DNA of 20,696 nt from an uncultured Burkholderiales bacterium (GTDB lineage Bacteria > Pseudomonadota > Gammaproteobacteria > Burkholderiales > Burkholderiaceae_E): contig CAIXXI010000351.1 of assembly GCA_903923345.1 (NCBI GenBank), positions 1 to 20,696 on the forward strand, given 5' to 3'. A model generated the notes under the pieces. The model searched no databases, was not told the DNA's origin, and worked only from the letters and a program-made list of their open reading frames with translations. The first letter of the stretch is position 1; each line of letters begins with the position of its first letter. This document shows positions 1-6,458 of the stretch, piece by piece. Made by a program: the position numbers and the translations under genes.

Positions 1-2
1 AG

Positions 3-293
3 GCCGACTTGCTTTCGCTTCAGGACTACATGCTTGACCAATGGGGTGAAGCCGCTTGGGTGAAAGCCGAGGACGAAATATTCGCCAAGCTGGAGAGAGT
101 TGACTCCGGCATTCTCAATGGAACGCCTGTCCAGGAACTGGTGGCGGTGGGGATCATGGACTACCAGAACGTCTACACCTCCCACCACAAGTTGGTCTGC
201 CGAAAAATCGGCCGCGATCTCTATGTGTACCTGGTTGCCGGGCACAGACAGGACTACCCAAGCATTCTCGCTAAACGCCTGTTCAACAGGTGA
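3..293 (+). CDS. RelE/ParE-family toxin, 5' end cut off by the window edge
   Basis: The frame is open to the left edge, so the true start probably lies outside; the first in-window start-like codon is a TTG at 9. The visible 96 residues have the C-terminal layout of RelE/ParE ribonuclease or gyrase-poison toxins: an N-terminal amphipathic helix (DYMLDQWGEAAW), a central helix with LERV, a beta segment containing HHKLVCRKIGRDLYVYLV, and the closing GHRQDYPSILAKRLFNR, which matches the family's usual end (hydrophobic strand, R-x-D, then L-x-x-R-L). A partner antitoxin would be expected just upstream, outside the window, and cannot be confirmed. It converges with the CoA-transferase gene, with 36 bases between the stop codons. 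The family call rests on the C-terminal motif; RelE versus ParE activity cannot be told apart. Confidence 0.72.
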   Translation, partial: ADLLSLQDYMLDQWGEAAWVKAEDEIFAKLERVDSGILNGTPVQELVAVGIMDYQNVYTSHHKLVCRKIGRDLYVYLVAGHRQDYPSILAKRLFNR

Positions 294-329
294 GCGTTTG
301 ATTGATTGAGCCCGCGGCCGATGCGGACC

Positions 330-1535
330 TCAGCCGGCCACCACCACCCCTTCCCGGGCCAGGCGCGCAACCTCTTCGGCTGAGATGCCAAGCAGTTCGT
401 GCAGCGCCTCGGCCGTGTGTTCGCCCAGCGCAGGTGCCGGCGTGCGCACCGAACCCGGCGTGCGGCTCAGACGAACCGGCACGCCGGCCATCATGACCTT
501 GCCCGAGCGCGGATGGTCCATCGTGAGCAGCGATTCGCGTGCAGCCACCTGCGGATGGTCGACCACCTGCTGGATGTTGTTGACCGCGCCCACCGGAATG
601 CCGACCTTCAGGAAGATCTGCTCCCACTCCTCATAGCTGCGGGTCAGCAGGGCTTCTTGCACGATGTCGATCAGCGCCACCCGGTTGGTGACCCGCAGGC
701 GGTTGTTGCCGAAGCGCTCGTCGGTGAGCAGGTCCGGGCGGCCGATGGCCGGGCAGAACACCTTCCAGAGCTTTTCGCTGCCCACGGCAATCGCCAGATC
801 GCGGGTTCTGGTGCGCAGCGTCTGATAGGGCAGCAGCGCCTTGTAGGCCGTGCCCATGGGTGCGGGCATTTCATGATCCACCCCATAGGACGCGATCATG
901 GTGTTGAGCAGACCGAGCTGGCCTTCCATCATCGACATGTCGATGCGCTGACCCTGGCCGGTACGGTCCTTGACCCGAAGCGCCAACATGATGCCGAAGG
1001 CCGCGTACATGCCGGCGGTCATGTCGGCGATGGAAGTGCCGCAGCGCACGCCATGGCTGCCTTCATCGCCGGTGATGCTGATCATGCCGCTTTCGGCCTG
1101 CAGGATCAGGTCCATCGCGGCGCGCTCGCGGTATGGGCCGTCCTGACCGAATCCGGAAATCGACGCGTAAATGATCCCCGGATTGCGCGCACTGACCGGC
1201 TCGTAGCCCAGGCCCAGTTTTTCCAGCGCACCCGGACGGAAATTTTCGATCAGCACATCGGCCTTCTCGATCACCTTCAGGAACAGCTCCTTGCCCTCGG
1301 GGTGCTTGAGGTTGATGGACAGGCCGCGCTTGTTGCGATGAAGCGAAACGAAATAGGCTGACTCGGCGCCAGTTGACCCGGCGGCTGCTCCCCAGGCCCT
1401 CGAAATGTCCCCTCCGTCAGGCGACTCGAGCTTGAAGACGGTTGCGCCGAAATCGGCCAGCATGGTCGAGCAGTGCGGGCCTGCAAGCGCGTGGGAGAGG
1501 TCGATGACGACGACGTCTTCAAGGGGCATCTTCAT
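330..1535 (-). CDS. CaiB/BaiF family (class III) CoA-transferase
   Basis: A 401-residue cytoplasmic enzyme of the family III CoA-transferases, which move CoA between carboxylic acids (formyl-CoA:oxalate, carnitine and benzylsuccinate types). The N-terminus shows the family signature VIDLSHALAGPHCSTMLADFGA (residues 10-31), then LHRNKRGLSINL and ADVLIENFRPGALEKLGLGY. The catalytic aspartate is expected at Asp171 in GTSIADMTAG, and the following GMYAAFGIMLAL matches the family. Length is normal (about 400). The ATG at 1533-1535 is preceded by only a weak purine stretch. It lies 33 bases after the rlhA stop on the same strand, so read-through is possible, though no functional tie is evident. The acyl substrate cannot be read from the sequence; an oxalate or short-chain acid is only one option. 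Confidence 0.93.
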   Translation of the reverse strand: MKMPLEDVVVIDLSHALAGPHCSTMLADFGATVFKLESPDGGDISRAWGAAAGSTGAESAYFVSLHRNKRGLSINLKHPEGKELFLKVIEKADVLIENFRPGALEKLGLGYEPVSARNPGIIYASISGFGQDGPYRERAAMDLILQAESGMISITGDEGSHGVRCGTSIADMTAGMYAAFGIMLALRVKDRTGQGQRIDMSMMEGQLGLLNTMIASYGVDHEMPAPMGTAYKALLPYQTLRTRTRDLAIAVGSEKLWKVFCPAIGRPDLLTDERFGNNRLRVTNRVALIDIVQEALLTRSYEEWEQIFLKVGIPVGAVNNIQQVVDHPQVAARESLLTMDHPRSGKVMMAGVPVRLSRTPGSVRTPAPALGEHTAEALHELLGISAEEVARLAREGVVVAG

Positions 1536-1568
1536 GGGGTGTCTCGTGTTGTGTGTGTGTTAGATCAA

Positions 1569-3554
1569 TCAAGGACGGGAGCGCTGCAGGCTCCGGTAAA
1601 ACTGCATGGGCGTCTCGGCCTGCTCACGCCGGGCCTGACGCAACACATTGGGCCGCATCTTGCCCACCACGTGCATCTCGCAGGGCTTGCAATCGAAACG
1701 CAGGGTCAGACGGTCATTGCCGTGGATCAGCGTGAGCGGCTCGGCGCGCACCGTGCCTTGCACGCCGGTGACGCCTTTGGCCTGCTTCGGACACAGGCTG
1801 AGCGACCAGCGAACGCAGTGCCGGGTGATCATCAGGCTGGCTTCGTCCAGCGCCTCATGACTCTCATAGGCGGCATCAATGACTTTCACACCGTGTCGGG
1901 CATAAAAGGCAGCGGCTTGCGAGTTGTAGACGTTGGCGAGGTAGCTCAGGGAGTCGTCGGGATAGGCGGGTGGCGGCTCGGACGGGGCCGCACGGGGCAG
2001 GCGCTGCAGGGCGGCGTCCCGGCTGGCCTCGAGTGCTGCGATTGCGTCCCGGCGCAGGCTGTTGGCCAGACTGGCGGGCACGAACCACGGCTGTGACCCC
2101 TCGATCGTGATCGGGCCGGCTTCGAAGATCGTGCCGCCCACGCGGGCCAATTGCGCGCGAAGCGACTCGGCCGCGCGGGCACCGTCGCGGGCCGGCTCAT
2201 GGGCATGCATGCACCGCGCAGTGGCTGAGTGCCCTTCCTCGTCCTGAATTTCGAGCTCGAAACCCTCCGGGGTGTCGCGCCAGAACAGCGCGACGGGAAT
2301 GCGCCGTTCGGCTGACTCGCGCGACAGCAGACGGTCCCATTCCATGTCGCGATTGCGGCTGATCGGCGTGCCGCTGCGCAGGTCCTTGAGTTCGGACAGG
2401 GGCGCATTCGGTTCGATTCGCCAGCGGTCATTGCCCAGCGCACGGGCCACATTCACCGGCACGCCCTGCAGTTCACCCTGCAGATCCCACCAGGTGAGGG
2501 CATCGCCATTGCCCAGTGTCAGACCTTCGTCGGCCTGCAGCTCGAAGTGGTCTGCCGCAACGCGCAGCACATGGCCCACCGGCAGTCCGGCATGTTTCGG
2601 GGTGTCGAACGCGCCGATGTCGGTCTTGCGCCCGTTGACGAAATAGTCGGTGGCGCCACGGTTGAAATTGCGGTCCGGGTCGGGCGTAAAGAAATGGCGT
2701 GTGCGGCCCGAGGAGGCCCTGCTCACCCGCGCACCGGACGATCCGCCCGCACGCTGCTCGAGCAGGGCATCGAAGAGCTGGCGGTAATGGGCGGTGACGT
2801 TCTTGACGTAGCCCATGTCCTTGTATCGGCCTTCGATCTTGAAGCTGCGCACGCCCGCATCAACCAAGGCGGCCAGGTTATCGCTCTGGTTGTTGTCCTT
2901 GAGGCTGAGCACATGCTTGTCGTGCGCGACGATGCGTCCGCCCGAATCGGTGACGGTATAGGGCAGCCGACATTCCTGAGAACAATTGCCCCGGTTGGCG
3001 CTGCGACCGGTGTGGGCGTGGCTGATGAAGCACTGGCCGCTGTAGGCCACGCACAGCGCGCCGTGAATGAAGAATTCGATCACCGCCTCATTCACCTGCG
3101 CGGCCACCTCCTGGATCTGCGCCAGCGTCAGTTCGCGGGCCAGAACCATCTGGGAAAAGCCGACGTCCTGCAGGAAACGGGCTTTTTCCGGTGTCCGGAT
3201 ATCGGTCTGGGTGCTGGCGTGCAACTGGATCGGCGGCAGATCGAGCTGCAGCAGGCCCATGTCCTGGATGATCAGCGCATCGGCTCCGGCTTCGTACAGC
3301 TGCCAGGCCAGCCGGCGGGCCCCTTCGAGTTCATCGTCGCGCAGGATGGTGTTGACGGTGACGAAGATGCGGGCATGGAAGCGGTGGGCGTGCCGCACCA
3401 GACGCTCGATGTCAGCCACTTCATTGCCGGCCTTGTCGCGTGCGCCAAAGCTTGGCCCGCCGATATACACGGCGTCAGCACCATGGTTGATCGCGGCAAT
3501 GCCGATATCGGCATCGCGGGCGGGCGAAAGCAGTTCGAGTTCGGGGCGGGGCAT
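1569..3554 (-). CDS. rlhA: 23S rRNA 5-hydroxycytidine C2501 synthase (peptidase U32 family)
   Basis: A 661-residue protein that closely follows E. coli RlhA (YdcP), which with iron-sulfur chemistry and prephenate-derived precursors hydroxylates C2501 of 23S rRNA. Recognisable blocks in order: ELLSPARDADIGIAAINHGADAVYIGGP at the N-terminus, FVTVNTIL, LHASTQTDIRT, the U32 signature FIHGALCVAYSGQC, ANRGNCSQECRLPY with the cysteine group, SFKIEGRYKDMGYVKN, and the C-terminal SYLANVYN, HCVRWSLSLCPKQAKG and FDCKPCEMHVVGKM that set RlhA apart from the shorter TrhP. The frame stays open 23 codons upstream, but the start at 3554 is chosen because RlhA proteins begin close to ELLSPARD and a TACAAT -10 box sits five bases upstream. 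It diverges from the nitronate monooxygenase gene. Confidence 0.94.
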   Translation of the reverse strand: MPRPELELLSPARDADIGIAAINHGADAVYIGGPSFGARDKAGNEVADIERLVRHAHRFHARIFVTVNTILRDDELEGARRLAWQLYEAGADALIIQDMGLLQLDLPPIQLHASTQTDIRTPEKARFLQDVGFSQMVLARELTLAQIQEVAAQVNEAVIEFFIHGALCVAYSGQCFISHAHTGRSANRGNCSQECRLPYTVTDSGGRIVAHDKHVLSLKDNNQSDNLAALVDAGVRSFKIEGRYKDMGYVKNVTAHYRQLFDALLEQRAGGSSGARVSRASSGRTRHFFTPDPDRNFNRGATDYFVNGRKTDIGAFDTPKHAGLPVGHVLRVAADHFELQADEGLTLGNGDALTWWDLQGELQGVPVNVARALGNDRWRIEPNAPLSELKDLRSGTPISRNRDMEWDRLLSRESAERRIPVALFWRDTPEGFELEIQDEEGHSATARCMHAHEPARDGARAAESLRAQLARVGGTIFEAGPITIEGSQPWFVPASLANSLRRDAIAALEASRDAALQRLPRAAPSEPPPAYPDDSLSYLANVYNSQAAAFYARHGVKVIDAAYESHEALDEASLMITRHCVRWSLSLCPKQAKGVTGVQGTVRAEPLTLIHGNDRLTLRFDCKPCEMHVVGKMRPNVLRQARREQAETPMQFYRSLQRSRP

Positions 3555-3559
3555 GGCCG

Positions 3560-3565
3560 ATTGTA
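3560..3565 (-). promoter_or_regulatory. -10 box of rlhA, predicted leaderless transcript
   Basis: TACAAT on the minus strand ends five bases (CGGCC) before the rlhA ATG. With normal sigma-70 spacing, transcription would start at or within one base of the A of the ATG, and there is no Shine-Dalgarno sequence. No good -35 hexamer is visible 17 bases upstream. Start-site mapping would settle it. Confidence 0.5.
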
Positions 3566-3634
3566 GGCGTTTGGAGGTCAATGCGTCGCGTCGGGCCTGT
3601 GGCACCATCTGCGCCAGACTCACGAGGAGACTCC

Positions 3635-4612
3635 ATGAAAACCCGTATCACTGAACTCTTTGGCATCCAGCACCCGATCATCCAGGGCGGCATGCATTTC
3701 GTTGGCTTTGCCGAACTGGCTGCGGCGGTCTCGAATGCCGGCGGCCTGGGCATCATCACCGGCCTTACCCAGAAGACCCCCGAGCTGCTGGCCCGCGAAA
3801 TCGCTAAGTGCCGCGAAATGACCGACAAGCCCTTCGGCGTGAACCTGACCTTCCTGCCGACGTTTTCCGCCCCGCCCTATCCCGAATACATCCAGGCCAT
3901 CATCGAAGGTGGCGTCAAAGCGGTCGAGACCGCCGGGCGCAATCCTCAGGCCTACATGGATCAGATGAAGGCGGCCGGCATCAAGGTGATTCACAAATGC
4001 ACCTCGGTGCGTCACTCGCTCAAGGCCGAGGCGATTGGCTGCGATGCGGTGAGCGTCGACGGTTTTGAATGCGGCGGTCATCCGGGCGAAGACGACATTC
4101 CCAACTTCATCCTCCTGCCCCGTGCTGCCGAGGAATTGAAGATCCCCTTCGTCGCCTCGGGTGGCATGGCCGATGGGCGCAGCCTGGTGGCCGCGCTGGC
4201 GCTGGGCGCCGAGGGCATCAACATGGGCACCCGGTTCATCGCAACCCAGGAGGCGCCGGTCCACGAGAACGTCAAGCAGGCGATCGTCGCGGCCTCGGAA
4301 CTCGATACCCGCCTGATCATGCGGTCCCTGCGCAATACCGAGCGTGTGCTGATGAATGAGGGCGTGAAGCGGGTGCTGGAGATCGAACGCGAAAAGGGCG
4401 ATGCCATCACCATCGACGATATTCACGATCAGGTCGCCGGCATCTATCCGAAGGTCATGATCGACGGCGACATGCAGTCGGGCGCCTGGAGCTGCGGCAT
4501 GGTGGCCGGCCTGATTCACGATGTGCCGAGCTGCAAGGCGCTGATCGATCGGATCATGTCCGAGGCCCACGAGCTGATCACTGGCCGCCTGGCGCGTTTC
4601 GACCGCGGCTGA
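3635..4612 (+). CDS. nitronate monooxygenase (FMN-dependent, 2-nitropropane dioxygenase family)
   Basis: A 325-residue TIM-barrel flavoprotein that oxidises alkyl nitronates such as propionate-3-nitronate with O2. Visible signatures are the N-terminal QHPIIQGGMHFVGFAELAAAVSNAGGLG (residues 12-39), FGVNLTF, KVIHKCTSVRHSLKAEAIGCDAV, the motif SVDGFECGGHPGEDD (140-154) with His149 at the place of the family's catalytic histidine, and the FMN phosphate-binding stretch VASGGMADGRSLVAALALGAEGINMGTRF. The frame opens 18 codons earlier, but the ATG at 3635 has a clear GAGGAG ribosome binding site and matches family N-termini. It diverges from rlhA across 80 bases and is followed by 75 bases before queC. 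Length is normal for the shorter bacterial clade. The natural nitronate substrate is not known. Confidence 0.93.
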   Translation: MKTRITELFGIQHPIIQGGMHFVGFAELAAAVSNAGGLGIITGLTQKTPELLAREIAKCREMTDKPFGVNLTFLPTFSAPPYPEYIQAIIEGGVKAVETAGRNPQAYMDQMKAAGIKVIHKCTSVRHSLKAEAIGCDAVSVDGFECGGHPGEDDIPNFILLPRAAEELKIPFVASGGMADGRSLVAALALGAEGINMGTRFIATQEAPVHENVKQAIVAASELDTRLIMRSLRNTERVLMNEGVKRVLEIEREKGDAITIDDIHDQVAGIYPKVMIDGDMQSGAWSCGMVAGLIHDVPSCKALIDRIMSEAHELITGRLARFDRG

Positions 4613-4675
4613 CGGCTTTTTCGGCGCGCGCGCTGCTCAGGCCGCGCGCCGGGCCGGCCCTGATCCGGCCTCCAC

Positions 4676-4681
4676 TACAAT
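4676..4681 (+). promoter_or_regulatory. -10 box of the queC operon, predicted leaderless transcript
   Basis: TACAAT is followed by exactly six bases (CGGGGC) and then the queC ATG at 4688, which puts the expected +1 on the A of the start codon. No ribosome binding site precedes queC. The same arrangement is seen for rlhA. The upstream -35 region is GC-rich with no consensus match. Confidence 0.55.
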
Positions 4682-4687
4682 CGGGGC

Positions 4688-5380
4688 ATGCAGCCACATG
4701 CCCTCGTCCTGTTCTCTGGCGGCCAGGATTCCACCACCTGCCTGGCCTGGGCGCTCGAGCATTTCGAGCGTGTCGAGACCCTCGGTTTTCACTATGGCCA
4801 GCGTCACCGGATCGAACTCGATTGCCGCGCGCCGATCCTGAATGAGCTGCGCAGCCGCTTCCCGCACTGGGCATCGCGGCTGGGCGAGGACCATCTGCTC
4901 GACCTGACCGTGCTCGGGCAGCTCAGCTCGACGGCGCTCACCGATGACCGCGCGATCGCCTTCGAAGCCAACGGGCTGCCCAACACCTTCGTGCCGGGCC
5001 GCAACCTGATCTTCTTCAATTTCGCGGCCGCGCTGGCCTATCGGCGGGGCCTGAAGGTCCTGGTGGGCGGTATGTGCGAGACCGACTATTCCGGCTATCC
5101 CGATTGCCGCGACGACACCCTCAAAGCCCTGCAGGCCACACTCAGCCTCGGGATGGACACGCGTTTTCGGATCGAGACGCCGCTGATGTGGCTCGACAAG
5201 TCCGCCACCTGGCGACTGGCCGAGCAGCTCGGCGGTGATGCCCTGGTCGAGCTGATTCGCGTGCAGACCCACTCCTGCTACCTGGGCGATCGAACGCGGT
5301 TGCACGACTGGGGTCATGGCTGTGGCACTTGCCCGGCCTGCGAGCTGCGGCGCGGTGGCTGGCAGCGTTATCGGGCCTGA
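4688..5380 (+). CDS. queC: 7-cyano-7-deazaguanine synthase
   Basis: A 230-residue cytoplasmic ATP-dependent enzyme that turns 7-carboxy-7-deazaguanine into preQ0 in queuosine biosynthesis. The PP-loop ATP pyrophosphatase motif SGGQDS is at residues 10-15, directly after a beta strand (ALVLF). Downstream are GFHYGQRH, NTFVPGRNLIFF and GGMCETDYSGYPDCRDD, all QueC hallmarks. The C-terminal zinc site is complete: Cys197 in HSCYLGD, then Cys212, Cys215 and Cys218 in GCGTCPAC. Length is typical. It is the first gene of a queC-queE-queD operon; queE starts three bases after its stop. Start choice is supported by the tight -10 box and family N-termini. Confidence 0.97.
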   Translation: MQPHALVLFSGGQDSTTCLAWALEHFERVETLGFHYGQRHRIELDCRAPILNELRSRFPHWASRLGEDHLLDLTVLGQLSSTALTDDRAIAFEANGLPNTFVPGRNLIFFNFAAALAYRRGLKVLVGGMCETDYSGYPDCRDDTLKALQATLSLGMDTRFRIETPLMWLDKSATWRLAEQLGGDALVELIRVQTHSCYLGDRTRLHDWGHGCGTCPACELRRGGWQRYRA

Positions 5381-5383
5381 TCG

Positions 5384-6019
5384 ATGAGCTATTCCGTCAA
5401 GGAAATCTTCTACACCCTGCAAGGCGAAGGCCTGCAGGCCGGGCGCGCCGCTGTGTTCTGCCGTTTTGCCGGGTGCAATCTGTGGAGTGGGCGCGAGGCT
5501 GATCGTCAGACCGCGGTCTGCCGCTTTTGCGACACCGATTTCGTCGGCACCGATGGCACGCTGGGTGGCAAGTTCGAGACTGCTACCGCATTGGCCGAGC
5601 GCATTGCGCAGCAGTGGCCAGCTGACCAGCCCTTGCGGCGCTATGTGGTGCTGACCGGCGGTGAGCCGCTGCTGCAGGTCGATGATGCGCTGGTCGATGC
5701 CCTGCACGAACAGGGCTTTGAGGTGGCGGTCGAAACCAATGGCACGATCGCCGCACCCAGCGGCATCGACTGGATCTGCGTGAGCCCCAAGGCCGGTGCG
5801 CCGCTGGTGCAGACGCAAGGCCACGAACTCAAGCTGGTCTATCCGCAGCCTGCGCTGATGCCTGCGCAACTCGAAGGACTCGCCTTCGATCATTTCCTGC
5901 TGCAACCGATGGACAGCCCGTCACGCGCGCAAAACACCGCTGCGGCCATCGCCTGGTGTCAGGCGAACCCGCGCTGGCGGCTGTCGGTGCAGATGCACAA
6001 GATGGTCGGTATCCGATGA
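5384..6019 (+). CDS. queE: 7-carboxy-7-deazaguanine synthase (radical SAM)
   Basis: A 211-residue radical SAM enzyme that converts 6-carboxytetrahydropterin to 7-carboxy-7-deazaguanine. The N-terminus EIFYTLQGEGLQAGRAAVFCRFAGCNLWSG is diagnostic. The cluster-binding cysteines are Cys31, Cys46 and Cys49, spaced CX14CX2C (ending CRFCDTDF). This is the expanded cluster loop found in one clade of proteobacterial QueE enzymes rather than the classic CX3CX2C. The SAM-binding stretch VLTGGEPLLQVD and the later ETNGT and CVSPKAG segments are present. Its stop overlaps the queD start in ATGA, a sign of translational coupling. No strong ribosome binding site precedes the ATG. Confidence 0.96.
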   Translation: MSYSVKEIFYTLQGEGLQAGRAAVFCRFAGCNLWSGREADRQTAVCRFCDTDFVGTDGTLGGKFETATALAERIAQQWPADQPLRRYVVLTGGEPLLQVDDALVDALHEQGFEVAVETNGTIAAPSGIDWICVSPKAGAPLVQTQGHELKLVYPQPALMPAQLEGLAFDHFLLQPMDSPSRAQNTAAAIAWCQANPRWRLSVQMHKMVGIR

Positions 6020-6399
6020 GCACACCGCCCGACCGATTTGAAGTCTCGCAGCGCTTTTTCTTTGATGCCGCGCACACCCTTGAGCGGCACATCGAAACCG
6101 AAGGCAGCCGCCGCATTCACGGCCACACCTACCACGCCACGGTCTGTGCGACCGGCCCGCGCGATCCACAGACCGGCATGGTCATCGACATCGGCGAATT
6201 GCGGCTTCAAATTGAATCGCTCCGCGCGCGGCTCGATCATCACTTCCTGGACGACGTCATGGGCACGGAGCCGGCCACGCTCGAAAACCTGTGTCGCTTC
6301 ATCCGGCAGGCGCTGCAGCCTCATGTGCCCGGCCTGTGCGCGGTGATCGTCGAGCGCCAGGCTTTGGGTGATCGCTGCGAACTGCGCTGGAGTCGCTGA
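6016..6399 (+). CDS. queD: QueD-like 6-carboxytetrahydropterin synthase, Ser in place of the catalytic Cys
   Basis: A 127-residue member of the PTPS/QueD family, expected to make 6-carboxytetrahydropterin from dihydroneopterin triphosphate. The zinc ligands are visible: His20 in FDAAH and His35/His37 in IHGHTYHA. The acid-base pair is in LDHHFLDD, and a conserved Glu lies in the C-terminal VERQ. In E. coli QueD the nucleophilic cysteine is four residues before the first His of HGH; here that position is Ser31 (SRRIHGH), and the only nearby cysteine is Cys44, downstream. Such Cys-less forms may be a betaproteobacterial subgroup with altered chemistry. The ATG at 6016 overlaps the queE stop; an in-frame ATG 60 bases upstream lies inside queE and is less likely. 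As the only QueD candidate in a que operon, it most likely still serves this pathway. Confidence 0.9.
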   Translation: MSTPPDRFEVSQRFFFDAAHTLERHIETEGSRRIHGHTYHATVCATGPRDPQTGMVIDIGELRLQIESLRARLDHHFLDDVMGTEPATLENLCRFIRQALQPHVPGLCAVIVERQALGDRCELRWSR

Positions 6400-6421
6400 G
6401 CGTTCTGATGCGAAGGGGGTT

Positions 6422-6445
6422 GGCCCCCGGGGGGACCCGGGGGCC
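6422..6445. terminator. GC hairpin between the convergent que operon and collagen-like gene
   Basis: GGCCCCCGGG and CCCGGGGGCC form a perfect 10-bp stem around the four-base loop GGGA, 22 bases after the queD stop and 13 bases past the stop of the opposing gene. There is no T tract on either side, so a classic Rho-independent terminator is not proven; a bidirectional transcription barrier is the likely role. Confidence 0.5.
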
Positions 6446-6458
6446 TTGCAGGTCAAGC

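Noticed and set aside
399..1361. 320-codon plus-strand frame opposite the CoA-transferase gene
   Set aside because: Antisense shadow typical of high-GC coding DNA; the minus-strand gene has clear family motifs.
1546..1562. GT-rich tract between rlhA and the CoA-transferase gene
   Set aside because: Only about five dinucleotide units in a 33-base gap, outside coding sequence; too short to argue for phase variation.
4623..4650. GGCGCGCG/CGCGCGCC inverted repeat after the nitronate monooxygenase gene
   Set aside because: The sequence is simple alternating GC with a 12-base loop and its T run lies before, not after, the stem, so I do not call it a terminator.
4637..5905. 422-codon minus-strand frame opposite queC and queE
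   Set aside because: Complete queC and queE with all catalytic residues lie on the plus strand; the antisense frame has no family features.
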